From NCBI GenBank assembly GCA_023388175.1, contig JAEWGT010000005.1, forward strand, positions 62,001 through 126,000: 64,000 nt of DNA, read 5' to 3'. A program made the translations under genes and the position numbers. Below, in pieces: positions 39,873 to 48,640 of this stretch (the first letter of the stretch is position 1; each line of letters starts with the position of its first letter). The notes below the pieces were generated by a model. The model did not search any database, had not been told where the DNA came from, and saw only the letters and a list, made by a program, of their open reading frames with translations. This DNA comes from Pseudomonadota bacterium. Its GTDB lineage: Bacteria > Pseudomonadota > Alphaproteobacteria > Rhizobiales > Devosiaceae.

Positions 39873-41962
39873 GACTGACTATCAAGACAAAATTGGCGGC
39901 GGTCTTCACCACCGTCGTGGCGCTGTCCGGCGTCGGCATGTTCCTCGGCATTCAGGGTCTGGGCACGATCAATCAGTCCATGGACACCGTGATCAATGGC
40001 CCCGTCGAACGCGCCCTTCAGATCAGGGATCTGGAGATCGACCTCACCTCGATCTCAAATAACATGCGCGGCATGATCCTGAGCCAGGACCAGGAAGAGC
40101 TGGCCCAACTGCAAGCGACCATCACCGCAAGCTACGATGAACTTGTAGCCGGTGCGCAAAGCCTTTCCGAGCGGTTCACCAGCGCCGAAAACGTCGCCGA
40201 CATGCAGAGCCTGCTCACCACGCTCGACGCCTATTGGCAGACCCTGACGCAAGCCCAGGCCGAGGCGGTCAAGAATACGGACGCTGCCGCTTTTGCCATC
40301 ACCACGACGCAAGGCAGCGCGGCAATCACCGCGCTCGAAAATACGATGGGCCGGCTCCTGCCTGCGCTCTCCGCGCGCGTCGCCGCAGGTGATGCCTCCG
40401 CATTCCCGGCCTATGAATCGGCCAGCACTCTGTTCCTGGATGCCAGCGACGTCTTCCGCCAGCACCGCAATGTGCTTCTCGCCTCCAGCCACCCGGCCAA
40501 GCAGGACGAATGGTTCGGTGATTTCGACGGCGTCTATGAACGCATGCAGCCGACCATCGACCGCCTGGCTCGTCAGGTCGGCCCTGCTGAAACAGCAATG
40601 GTCGCAGAACTGCGGGCCAATCTCGACAGTCTTTTCACCGCAATGCAGAACGGCAATGACGTCGCCATCCAGCGCTCGCAGTACAACGCCACCGAGCTTG
40701 TCGACAATGTCGGTGCCCCATTGCGTGCAGAAGCAGTAGCCACGCTCGACCGTGTCACGGCCCGCAACGCCCAGACCGTCGCCAACGCCATCAGCGAGGC
40801 CACCGCACTCTACGAACAGACCCGCCTGTTCCTGCTTGCCCTTCTGGCCGGCTCGGTGCTGATCGCTGCCATTGCTGCAACCTGGATCGTCGTCTCGATC
40901 TCCCGCGCCCTTTCCAGCGCCGTTCGCCTTGCCGATGAAGTCGCCGGCGGCAATCTCAGCGCCACCGCCGAAAGCAAATCGGACGACGAGGTGGGTGACC
41001 TGCTCAAGGCGCTCAACGCAATGACGCAGAAGCTGCGCGAAGTCGTCGCTGAAGTGACCGCCGCCACGCGCAACGTCGCCGCCGGCTCCCAGGAAATGTC
41101 GGCCACCGCCGAACAACTGAGCCAGGGCGCCACCGAACAGGCATCCTCGACCGAAGAGGCATCCGCCTCGATGGAAGAAATGGCCGCCACCATCAAGCAG
41201 TCGGCCGACAATGCCAGCCAGACCGAAAAGATCGCTCGCCAGTCCGCTGCCGACGCCATCGCTTCGGGTGAGGCCGTCGACAACGCCGTCACCGCCATGC
41301 AGACCATTGCCGAAAAGATCATGGTCGTGCAGGAAATCGCCCGCCAGACCGACCTGCTCGCCCTCAACGCCGCGGTGGAAGCCGCCCGTGCCGGCGAACA
41401 TGGCCGCGGCTTCGCGGTCGTCGCCTCCGAAGTGCGCAAGCTCGCCGAACGCAGCCAGGCTGCCGCCGCCGAAATCTCGACGCTCTCCGGCACCACGGTC
41501 AAGGCTGCCCAGTCTGCCGGTGAAATGCTCTCCAAGCTGGTGCCCGATATCCAGCGCACGGCCGAACTGGTGGAAGAAATCTCCGCTGGCAGCCGTGAGC
41601 AGAATGCCGGCGCGGCCCAGATCAACACGGCCATCCAGCAGCTCGACAAGGTGACCCAGCAGAACACCTCGGCCGCCGAGGAAATGTCGGCGACCTCCGA
41701 AGAGCTGGCCAGCCAGGCCGAGCAGTTGCAGTCTGCCATCAGCTACTTCCGCATCGACGCCAGCGCCGTGCCACTTGCTGCGAGCACTCAGGATCGTGGC
41801 AGCGAGCTGCGCAAGGCCGTCATGGCCAAGGCGCCGCACATGGCACCCCGCAAGACAGCCGGCAAGGCGAAGGCTTCCCAGGGTGGCGGCTTCGATCTCG
41901 ATCTCGGCGGTGACGGCCACGACGATCTCGACGGTGAATTCACCCGTCGCGGCGCCGCCTGA
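39869..41962 (+). CDS. Methyl-accepting chemotaxis protein
   Basis: A 697-residue transmembrane receptor. TM1 is near residues 9-30, a long all-helical periplasmic domain (30-315), TM2 (about 318-342), HAMP, and the signalling hairpin whose tip reads EIARQTDLLALNAAVEAARAGEHGRG. The C-terminus is acidic/glycine-rich (FDLDLGGDGHDDLDGEF) without an NWETF-type CheR tether. The ligand is unknown. Start is GTG at 39869, coupled to cheW. A strong hairpin follows the stop codon, so the receptor message may be separately stabilised. Confidence 0.95.
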   Translation: MRLTIKTKLAAVFTTVVALSGVGMFLGIQGLGTINQSMDTVINGPVERALQIRDLEIDLTSISNNMRGMILSQDQEELAQLQATITASYDELVAGAQSLSERFTSAENVADMQSLLTTLDAYWQTLTQAQAEAVKNTDAAAFAITTTQGSAAITALENTMGRLLPALSARVAAGDASAFPAYESASTLFLDASDVFRQHRNVLLASSHPAKQDEWFGDFDGVYERMQPTIDRLARQVGPAETAMVAELRANLDSLFTAMQNGNDVAIQRSQYNATELVDNVGAPLRAEAVATLDRVTARNAQTVANAISEATALYEQTRLFLLALLAGSVLIAAIAATWIVVSISRALSSAVRLADEVAGGNLSATAESKSDDEVGDLLKALNAMTQKLREVVAEVTAATRNVAAGSQEMSATAEQLSQGATEQASSTEEASASMEEMAATIKQSADNASQTEKIARQSAADAIASGEAVDNAVTAMQTIAEKIMVVQEIARQTDLLALNAAVEAARAGEHGRGFAVVASEVRKLAERSQAAAAEISTLSGTTVKAAQSAGEMLSKLVPDIQRTAELVEEISAGSREQNAGAAQINTAIQQLDKVTQQNTSAAEEMSATSEELASQAEQLQSAISYFRIDASAVPLAASTQDRGSELRKAVMAKAPHMAPRKTAGKAKASQGGGFDLDLGGDGHDDLDGEFTRRGAA

Positions 41963-41973
41963 TCGCGCACATC

Positions 41974-42005
41974 GCCTGGCCGGCCATTCAGGTGGCCGGC
42001 CAGGC
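41974..42005 (+). other. 12-bp stem-loop between the receptor gene and the second cheW
   Basis: GCCTGGCCGGCC pairs perfectly with GGCCGGCCAGGC across an 8-base loop. The following TGTTC is not a T-run, so it is a poor terminator; a processing or partial attenuation site inside the operon is more likely. Confidence 0.6.
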
Positions 42006-42034
42006 TGTTCATGAAGACACTCCAGGAGCCCGGA

Positions 42035-42499
42035 ATGGCCGAACGATCGCAATATGTAACCCTCGGGGTGGGCGACGAACTGTTCGCAGCTCCGGTCAGC
42101 CGCGTGCAGGAAATCCTTGATATGCGGCCCATTGCCCGCCTGCCTCAGGCGCCGCCGCACCTGCTTGGCATGATCGACGTGCGGGGTCAGGGCGTACCAG
42201 TCCTCGACCTGCGCCTGACCCTCGGAATGGCGGGGGCAGAGGACAACGAAAACACCCGGATCGTGGTGCTGTCCATCGCTGCCGCATCAGGCGAAGTGGT
42301 GCTGGGCCTGAGGGCCGACCGCGTATTCGAGGTTACCGTGCTCGACAGCGATACGCTCGATCCGCCCCCTGCAATTCAGACGGGCTGGAGCGGGCATTGC
42401 ATCGAAGGTATCGGTCGCCGCAACGGCCTTTTCGTTACCGTTCTGGATCTTGATCGCTTGCTGGGCGACGCCGCCGGCTTTGCCAGCCGGGCCGCCTGA
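42035..42499 (+). CDS. cheW: Chemotaxis coupling protein CheW (second copy)
   Basis: A 154-residue CheW paralogue: YVTLGVGDELFAAPVSRVQ at the start, GMIDVRGQGVPVLDLRLTLG as the contact loop and IVVLSIAAASGE after it. ATG at 42035 is used because AGGAG is six bases upstream; an upstream ATG at 42011 lies at the foot of the hairpin and adds eight unrelated residues. Two CheW copies in one operon may give receptor-specific coupling or form CheW rings in arrays. Confidence 0.92.
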   Translation: MAERSQYVTLGVGDELFAAPVSRVQEILDMRPIARLPQAPPHLLGMIDVRGQGVPVLDLRLTLGMAGAEDNENTRIVVLSIAAASGEVVLGLRADRVFEVTVLDSDTLDPPPAIQTGWSGHCIEGIGRRNGLFVTVLDLDRLLGDAAGFASRAA

Positions 42500-42555
42500 A
42501 ATCCAATCGCGCCACCTGCCCCACCGGCCGCGATCCTGACGTATCGGAGTTCGCC

Positions 42556-43434
42556 TTGACCAGTCTCGCCCATGCCCTGCCCAACGCTGCCACCGATGAC
42601 GATCATCTGACCGCGACCGATTTCCAGCGTATCTCCGCCCTGATCGGCGAGCAGGTCGGCATCCGCCTGCCCCCGGCCAAGCGCCTGATGGTGGAAGGCC
42701 GCCTGCGCAAACGCATCCGCAGCCTGCAACTGGCAAATCTCAGGGCCTATGGCGATTATCTCTTCCGGCAGGAGGGGCTCGAAAGCGAGTTGCCCTTCCT
42801 GATCAATGCAGTGACCACCAACAAGACCGATTTCTTCCGGGAGCCCGAGCATTTCGAGCTCATGGAAAAATTGCTTGTGCCCGATCTGCTGTCCCGGCGA
42901 ACCGGCGAACGCAATCCACTGCTCAAGATCTGGAGCGCCGCCAGCTCGACCGGCGCGGAAGCCTATACGATCGCAATGGTGCTGGCCGACATGGCCGCGC
43001 AGCGCCGGGATTTCCGCTTTGCCGTTCTTGGCACGGACATTTCCACCGACGTCCTTGAGCAGGGCCGGCGCGCCGTCTATCCGGCGGAAATGATTGCGCC
43101 CGTCCCGCCAGGCATGCAATCGCGCTATCTCATGTTTGGCCGCCGGCCCGGCCCGCGTCCGGAAGTCCGCATCGTGCCTGAACTGCGCCGCAGCGTGCAG
43201 TTCCAGCGCCTTAATCTGATGTCGTCGTCCTATTCGATCGATCGTGACGTGGACATCATCTATCTGCGCAATGTGCTCATCTATTTTGAAAAATCCGATC
43301 AGGCAGCGGTCATTTCGCGGCTCATCGAGCATTTGCGTCCCGGCGGTTACCTCTTGCTTGGACATTCCGAGTCTATGGTGGGCACGACAATCACCATGCG
43401 GCAGGTCGCACCTGCGGTGTTCCAGAAGGCTTAG
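42556..43434 (+). CDS. cheR: Chemoreceptor glutamate methyltransferase CheR
   Basis: A 292-residue SAM-dependent enzyme that methylates receptor glutamates. The N-terminal helical domain (15-90) is followed by the SAM fold: FLINAVTTNKTDFFREPEHF, IWSAASSTGAEAYTIAMVLA, and the catalytic region IIYLRNVLIYF. The usual CSTGEE motif reads SSTGAE here, a common variant. TTG at 42556 is preferred (GGAG seven bases upstream). It works against CheB in adaptation. Confidence 0.93.
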   Translation: MTSLAHALPNAATDDDHLTATDFQRISALIGEQVGIRLPPAKRLMVEGRLRKRIRSLQLANLRAYGDYLFRQEGLESELPFLINAVTTNKTDFFREPEHFELMEKLLVPDLLSRRTGERNPLLKIWSAASSTGAEAYTIAMVLADMAAQRRDFRFAVLGTDISTDVLEQGRRAVYPAEMIAPVPPGMQSRYLMFGRRPGPRPEVRIVPELRRSVQFQRLNLMSSSYSIDRDVDIIYLRNVLIYFEKSDQAAVISRLIEHLRPGGYLLLGHSESMVGTTITMRQVAPAVFQKA

Positions 43435-43442
43435 GTTCCTCC

Positions 43443-44591
43443 ATGAACGCACAGAGCGGCAAGATTCAGGTCCTCATCGTCGATGACAGCGCTTCGGTGC
43501 GCACGACCCTCAGCGACATCATCTCCTCCGCCCCCGATCTCGAGGTCATGGCGACGGCAGCCGACCCCTACATCGCGGTCGAACGCATCCGCCAGCAGGT
43601 GCCGGATGTGATCTTCCTCGACATAGAGCTGCCGCGCATGGACGGGCTGACCTTCCTGCGCAAGATCATGTCGCAGCGGCCGATCCCGGTCGTCATCTGT
43701 TCCAGCCTCGCTCAGGCAGGGTCGGACACGCTGATGCAGGCGCTCGAAGCCGGCGCCGTGGACGTGGTGGCCAAGCCGCGGGTGGATACGGCTCAATTCC
43801 TCCAGGAATCGCGCATGCGCATCTGTGATGCCGCCAGGGCCGCCGCGCATGCCCGCATGAGCGGCTCGAAAAAATCCGCCGCCATCATGCACGCGCAGCC
43901 CGATCTCAAGGTCGAGGCCAAGCTGACCGCAGACGCCATTCTGCCCCCCCTGTCCGACACCCGCCGCGCCAGCGTTATTGCGCGCATGCCGGTCACCGAG
44001 CCGATCATCGCCATTGGCGCCTCGACCGGCGGAACCGAAGCCTTGCGGGAAGTTCTGGAGGCGCTGCCGGCCCAGAGCCCGGCTATTCTCATCGTGCAGC
44101 ACATGCCCGAGAAATTCACCTCCGCCTTTGCCCGCCGGCTCGATACGACCTGCGCCATCCGCGTCAAGGAAGCCGAGGACGGCGATGTGGTGGAGGCCGG
44201 ACAGGCCCTGATAGCCCCCGGCAATCTGCATATGCTGCTGACCCGCAACGGCGCCCGCTATAGCGTCCGCATCGAAGATGGTCCTCATGTCTCCCGCCAC
44301 CGTCCTTCCGTGGACGTACTGTTCCGCTCGAGCGCGCAGGCGGCCGGCCGGAATGCCATGGGCATGCTGCTCACCGGCATGGGCGATGACGGCGCGCGCG
44401 GCATGCTGGAAATGCGGGAAATGGGCAGCCTCACCCTGGCACAGGACGAGGCCAGCAGCGTCGTCTTCGGCATGCCCAAGGAAGCCATCCAGCGCGGCGC
44501 AGCCGTTCGCGTTGTCCCTCTGGGCAAGATGGCCGCAGAAATCACCGCCTTCGGCCTCCAGGCCCGATCCACCGCAGGAGCGAAATCATGA
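43443..44591 (+). CDS. cheB: Chemotaxis methylesterase/deamidase CheB
   Basis: A 382-residue protein with a receiver domain (about 8-125, DDSASVR and LDIELPRMDGLTFLRK), a linker of about 55 residues (130-180, Ala/Lys-rich), and the CheB catalytic domain with Ser in AIGASTGG, His in VQHMPEKF and Asp in TGMGDDGARG. Phosphorylation by CheA activates it to remove methyl groups from receptors. The linker before the esterase is longer than in E. coli. It overlaps the next gene by four bases. Confidence 0.95.
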   Translation: MNAQSGKIQVLIVDDSASVRTTLSDIISSAPDLEVMATAADPYIAVERIRQQVPDVIFLDIELPRMDGLTFLRKIMSQRPIPVVICSSLAQAGSDTLMQALEAGAVDVVAKPRVDTAQFLQESRMRICDAARAAAHARMSGSKKSAAIMHAQPDLKVEAKLTADAILPPLSDTRRASVIARMPVTEPIIAIGASTGGTEALREVLEALPAQSPAILIVQHMPEKFTSAFARRLDTTCAIRVKEAEDGDVVEAGQALIAPGNLHMLLTRNGARYSVRIEDGPHVSRHRPSVDVLFRSSAQAAGRNAMGMLLTGMGDDGARGMLEMREMGSLTLAQDEASSVVFGMPKEAIQRGAAVRVVPLGKMAAEITAFGLQARSTAGAKS

Positions 44592-46303
44592 CCATATCCA
44601 TCGCCCCGGAAACGATCGCCCGTCTCGCTCAGGACCTTGCCGGACCCCGGCAGGAGATCGAAACCGCCTTCGTTGCCGTAGGCGCGCGCCTGACCGAAGG
44701 CGCCGCACTGCTCAATACGCTGAGCAAGCTGTTCGAGGCACTGCCCGAGGCCCTGCAAGGCTCCAAGGTCGCCGAAGCCATGGCCCATCTGGGCGCGGTT
44801 GCCGAGCGCGCGGAAATTCTCTCCGGCACATTCGGGCAGGAAAAGGCCGATCTGGCGCGACTGGTCGAGGTTGTGGGCAAGGCCAATGCGCCGATTTCCG
44901 ATCTGCGCCGTGCGGTCAAGATGATGGGCATCGTCTCGGTCAATGCCCGCGTCACCGCGGCCGGTATTGTCGGGGACAGCGACGACTTCGACGTCTTCAC
45001 CACCGATATCGCAACGCTCTCGGATTCAGCCAGCCGCACCATACAGGAATTCGCGCAGGTCTATCGCCAATTGACCAATGAAGTGGACCGCGCAGCATCC
45101 CAGCGCGCCCGCTTTGAGGCCACTCATGCCGACACACTCTCCCATCTTGCCAAGAGCCTGGTCGAAACCATAGCAGCGCTGGAACGCCAGCGCGCCGCGG
45201 CTCTCGACGCCAGCGCCGAGACCGGTCGGGTTTCGCGCCAGATCGTCGGTCGCATCGGCAGCGCCGTCATGTCCCTGCAGGTGGGTGACGCAACCCGCCA
45301 GCGCATTGAACATGTCGAAACCGGACTTGACGCCCTTGCCGCGATTGTCACCGGATCGGACGTTTCTGACGCAGATCGGCCCGGCGCAATCGCCGCCCTG
45401 ACCATATTGCAGCAGACCCAGCTCAGCGATATCGCCGCTGCCTTTTCCCAGGAGGTGGAACAGGCCGGGCAGGACCTCAACGCGCTGGCGAGCGACGCCG
45501 GGACCATCATGGCCCGCAGCCGGGATTTCCACGGCGATGATGGCGCCCAGACCTCGGCAATTGCCGGTCTCAGTGCACAATTGCGCGCCGCGCTCACCAT
45601 TCTCAAAGACTTTGAGGCCGAGCGCGCCAAACTGGAAAGCGTGGCGAGCGCGGTGCAGGAAACCGTGCGCATTCTGCTCGAACATGTCGGCGCCGTCCAA
45701 GACATCGAAGCCAATATGCGCCTTGTGAGCCTCAACGCCGCAGTGCGCTGCGCCCAATTGGGTCCACGCGGCGCCTCGCTCACCGTCATCGCCATGCAAT
45801 TGCGCGAGCTGACCACCGAAACCGTCGTGGCCGCAGAAGCCGCCATGAACCAGCTCGACCAGTCCTCAACCCTTGCCGGCGCCTTCGGCGCTGCAGCCGC
45901 CGGCAACGGCGCCGGACAGATTTCCGAATTGGAGGATCAGGCCAATCTGGCGCTGGACATTCTGGGCAAGCTCGATCAGGGCATCGGCATGGCCCTCGCC
46001 CGTCTCAATGCCGATGGCCCCAAGGTCATAGCTCTGCTCGACACCGCCGCACGTGGTCTCTCCGGCCAAGCTGCGCTGGCAGAAACGCTGGACGATACGG
46101 CCATGGCCATTGCCGGCCTCACCAGCGAACCGCTCTCCAACATCCAGCCGATCAGCCTGCCCATTCTCGATGAACTGCGCAAATCCTACACGATGGAAGC
46201 CGAGCGCATGATCCATGACCGGCTGTTCCCCCGGACCGCAGCCAGCATGCAAGCAGAGCCAGAGCCAGAAGCCGAAATGGATCTCGACGCCTTCATGTTT
46301 TAG
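44588..46303 (+). CDS. Cytosolic chemoreceptor-like protein with CheZ-like motifs
   Basis: A 571-residue all-helical cytosolic protein, no signal peptide or membrane segment, not assignable to a named family. Two stretches resemble the receptor hairpin tip: residues 107-130 (SVNARVTAAG) and 371-411 (VSLNAAVRCAQLGPRGAS), like LALNAAVEAARAGEHGRG but weaker. Residues 230-243 (LQVGDATRQRIEHV) match the CheZ active-site pattern D-x-T-x-Q-x-I, with D234 and Q238 at the same spacing as D143/Q147 of E. coli CheZ. The protein ends EAEMDLDAFMF, similar in style to the CheZ tail VDDLLDSLGF that binds CheY. It is translationally coupled to cheB as the last gene of the operon. A CheY-P phosphatase with receptor-like parts is my inference; it could also be a plain cytosolic receptor. 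Confidence 0.5.
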   Translation: MTISIAPETIARLAQDLAGPRQEIETAFVAVGARLTEGAALLNTLSKLFEALPEALQGSKVAEAMAHLGAVAERAEILSGTFGQEKADLARLVEVVGKANAPISDLRRAVKMMGIVSVNARVTAAGIVGDSDDFDVFTTDIATLSDSASRTIQEFAQVYRQLTNEVDRAASQRARFEATHADTLSHLAKSLVETIAALERQRAAALDASAETGRVSRQIVGRIGSAVMSLQVGDATRQRIEHVETGLDALAAIVTGSDVSDADRPGAIAALTILQQTQLSDIAAAFSQEVEQAGQDLNALASDAGTIMARSRDFHGDDGAQTSAIAGLSAQLRAALTILKDFEAERAKLESVASAVQETVRILLEHVGAVQDIEANMRLVSLNAAVRCAQLGPRGASLTVIAMQLRELTTETVVAAEAAMNQLDQSSTLAGAFGAAAAGNGAGQISELEDQANLALDILGKLDQGIGMALARLNADGPKVIALLDTAARGLSGQAALAETLDDTAMAIAGLTSEPLSNIQPISLPILDELRKSYTMEAERMIHDRLFPRTAASMQAEPEPEAEMDLDAFMF

Positions 46304-46442
46304 CGCCTAAGCAAATCCGCTTCTACGACAACACCGAAAGAGCCTGTCATTGCTCAGCCGCATGCGCAGGCCAAGATGCTGTGCGGCGCGTTTCCGTATG
46401 AAGTGCCTCGATACCTGCGCGCTTTGAACGCGCCTGACGCTG

Positions 46443-46808
46443 CTACCTCGGCCGCCCGGAAGGGGTTGAGTGGAAAAGCAGGCACTGCGCCGTATAGACG
46501 GCAATGGCCATGCCCAATGCGCCAACGGCTGCGACAGCCAGCAGGATCAGGAGGTCAATCGGACCGCCCAGGCCCGCGAGCGTGGAGTGGGTTACCGCCA
46601 GGACAATCATCACGGCCAGAATGGCGCCTACTGGCATGGAGATCTGGGCCAGCAGGAACTTGCGCCAGCTCACTGCTCGGTCGCGAATAAGGACATAGAT
46701 ATAGGCGAGTGTCACCACGACGGCTCCACCCACCAGCAACCAGAACAGCACCGTGCCGAACATGGCCTCGAAAACGGCCAGCATTGTATCGAAAGTCAGT
46801 TCTTTCAT
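46443..46808 (-). CDS. DUF5368-like small membrane protein
   Basis: A 121-residue protein with three hydrophobic segments near residues 16-40 (GTVLFWLLVGGAVVVTLAYI), 52-74 and 81-108, and short charged loops. It matches the DUF5368 proteins found with SQR-like flavoproteins in alphaproteobacteria. ATG at 46808 is preferred (GGAGG six bases upstream) to GTG at 46826, which overlaps the flavoprotein stop. It is the last gene of the leftward sulfur operon, 10 bases after the flavoprotein. Function unknown; an electron-transfer or quinone-side partner is a guess. The spacer 46304-46442 shows no further feature. Confidence 0.68.
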   Translation of the reverse strand: MKELTFDTMLAVFEAMFGTVLFWLLVGGAVVVTLAYIYVLIRDRAVSWRKFLLAQISMPVGAILAVMIVLAVTHSTLAGLGGPIDLLILLAVAAVGALGMAIAVYTAQCLLFHSTPSGRPR

Positions 46809-46818
46809 CTCGCCCTCC

Positions 46819-48117
46819 TCAGGCACGGCCCTGCAGCATGGCCTGATAGGTCGGCTTGAGCGCCACCTCCTTCATCAGCCAGCTGACCCAAAGTTCTTCG
46901 AGCGGCGCGATCAGCCCCGGGAAGGACGGCACCAGATTGTTTTGATAGTCGAATTCGATCAGCATCGCCCGTCCGACCTGGGTAATGAGCGGGCATGACG
47001 TATAGCCCGTATAGACCTCTGTACCCTCACGCCCCTCAATGCTGGCCACCAGGTGATCTTCGACCACCGGCACCTGCCACTTGACGCTGGCAGCGGTCTT
47101 GCCCTTGGGCACACCGGCCACGTCGCCCAGCGCAAAGATCTCGGGAAAACGCAGATGCCGGAGAGTCGCCTGATCGACCTCGACCCAGCCCTGATCCACC
47201 CACTTGTCAGCCCAGGACAGACCCGATGCCCGGATGAAATCCGGCGCCCGCTGTGGGGGAATGACATGGAGATAATCATACTCGATCTGCTCGGTCCCCT
47301 CCCCGGCCCTGAAAGTCGCAACGCGCCGGGATGGGTCCACCGCGGTCAAGACGCGAGAATAGGCGGTCTCGATGCCGCGCTGACCAAACAGCATGCGGAG
47401 CTTTTCAGAGACGATGGGCACTCCGAACAACGCCTCGTTGTGCGCGGCATAGATGAACTTGGCCTTGCTCTTGTTGCCGGCCCGCCGCGTGATATCTTCG
47501 ACAAGAAACGTATGCTTGAGGGGCGCGCCAGCGCATTTCATCTCGGTTGCTGGTCGCGTGAAAACAGCAGTGCCGCCCTCCTCGGTAAATTTCTGTGCCG
47601 CCGTCCAGGTTCGAGCGGCATAGTCAGGCCCGGCATAAAGCGCCCCGATGCCGTTCTGCCCCACGAGATCGAGGGAAAACCCTTCAATAGCGTCGTGGTC
47701 GAGGACAAGGCCGGGCGCCAGCACCAGATAGTCGTAGGAAACGGTGGTGCCGGTCTCCGTCGTCACCAGACGGGACAATGAATCGACCGCGGCAACGCGT
47801 TCGGCAAGGAAGGTGATGCCGCGCGGCAGCCAATCGGTGGTGCGCGAAACCACGTAATCTGCCGGCTTCAGACCTGCCGCCACTAGGCTCAGGCCCGGCT
47901 GATAGAGATGTTCGGGTCGCGGATCGATGACGGTGATGGTCGCACCCTCAAGGCGATGCACCAGCCGATTGGCCAGTGCGGTGCCCGCGGCCCCGGCTCC
48001 GACGATGACGATGCTGACAGAGGTCCGGGTGACCGGTTGCGCTTGCGCGTTGACGCCCCCCAGGGCCAGGGCCCCGCCGCCCAAGGCGGCCAGTTGGAAA
48101 AATGACCTGCGATCCAT
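46819..48117 (-). CDS. Tat-exported sulfide:quinone oxidoreductase-like flavoprotein
   Basis: A 432-residue FAD protein with a twin-arginine signal (DRRSFFQLAALGGGALALGG) and the dinucleotide fold SIVIVGAGAAGTALANRL. Exactly two cysteines remain, C195 in EMKCAGAPL and C375 in GYTSCPLI, at the positions of the redox cysteines of sulfide:quinone oxidoreductases, plus the FALGDVAG flavin motif and a hydrophobic C-terminal end (LEELWVSWLMKEVAL) that could touch the membrane. So sulfide oxidation to a persulfide at the periplasmic face is likely, but a flavocytochrome-like role is possible. It follows trxC after 69 bases on the minus strand and precedes DUF5368. Confidence 0.8.
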   Translation of the reverse strand: MDRRSFFQLAALGGGALALGGVNAQAQPVTRTSVSIVIVGAGAAGTALANRLVHRLEGATITVIDPRPEHLYQPGLSLVAAGLKPADYVVSRTTDWLPRGITFLAERVAAVDSLSRLVTTETGTTVSYDYLVLAPGLVLDHDAIEGFSLDLVGQNGIGALYAGPDYAARTWTAAQKFTEEGGTAVFTRPATEMKCAGAPLKHTFLVEDITRRAGNKSKAKFIYAAHNEALFGVPIVSEKLRMLFGQRGIETAYSRVLTAVDPSRRVATFRAGEGTEQIEYDYLHVIPPQRAPDFIRASGLSWADKWVDQGWVEVDQATLRHLRFPEIFALGDVAGVPKGKTAASVKWQVPVVEDHLVASIEGREGTEVYTGYTSCPLITQVGRAMLIEFDYQNNLVPSFPGLIAPLEELWVSWLMKEVALKPTYQAMLQGRA

Positions 48118-48186
48118 GTTCTACTTTCCTCCCCCTTAACAGGCACTTCTGACGAGATGCCCTGGATTTTGCGACGCTGGCGCGGC

Positions 48187-48618
48187 CTATGCTTCAGCCT
48201 TGGCGCGCACCCAGCGGATAATGTCCGCACTCGCCATGGCGCCGGAGACCCGCGCCACTTCCTGTCCGCCCTTGAACAGGATCATGGTTGGAATGCCGCG
48301 AATGCCGAGGCGCGCAGAAACCTCCTGGTTCTCGTCGGAATTGAGCTTGATAAAGCGCATGTCCGGCTCGCTCGCCTGCGCCGCTGCCATGAATTGCGGT
48401 CCCATCACCCGGCAGGGTCCGCACCATGGCGCCCAGATATCGACCACAACCGGAATGCCGGACTTGGCAATCTGCTTTTCGAACAGGGCACCGGACACGT
48501 CGGCGGGCTGGCCATCGAAAAGCAGCCTGGAGCATTTGCCACATTTGCCGGCGCGCGCGTCCTGTTCAGGCCCGATCCTGTTGGTGGCGCCACAATGAGA
48601 ACAGACGATATGGGTCAT
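48187..48618 (-). CDS. trxC: Thioredoxin 2 (TrxC)
   Basis: A 143-residue protein with an N-terminal zinc ribbon (C6, C9, C26, C29) and a thioredoxin fold with the active site WAPWCGPCR (C66/C69) and the cis-proline GIRGIPTM. ATG at 48618 has AGGAGA six bases upstream; the frame continues further upstream but is inside the SulP gene on another reading. In this operon it could reduce persulfides made by the SQR-like protein or Blh. Spacing 22 bases from the SulP stop indicates the same transcript. Confidence 0.93.
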   Translation of the reverse strand: MTHIVCSHCGATNRIGPEQDARAGKCGKCSRLLFDGQPADVSGALFEKQIAKSGIPVVVDIWAPWCGPCRVMGPQFMAAAQASEPDMRFIKLNSDENQEVSARLGIRGIPTMILFKGGQEVARVSGAMASADIIRWVRAKAEA

Positions 48619-48640
48619 ACACGCTCTCCTTGGATCATGT

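Noticed and set aside
40055..42160. 701-codon minus-strand open frame opposite the chemoreceptor
   Set aside because: Gly/His/Asp-rich composition typical of antisense frames; the plus strand has a complete receptor.
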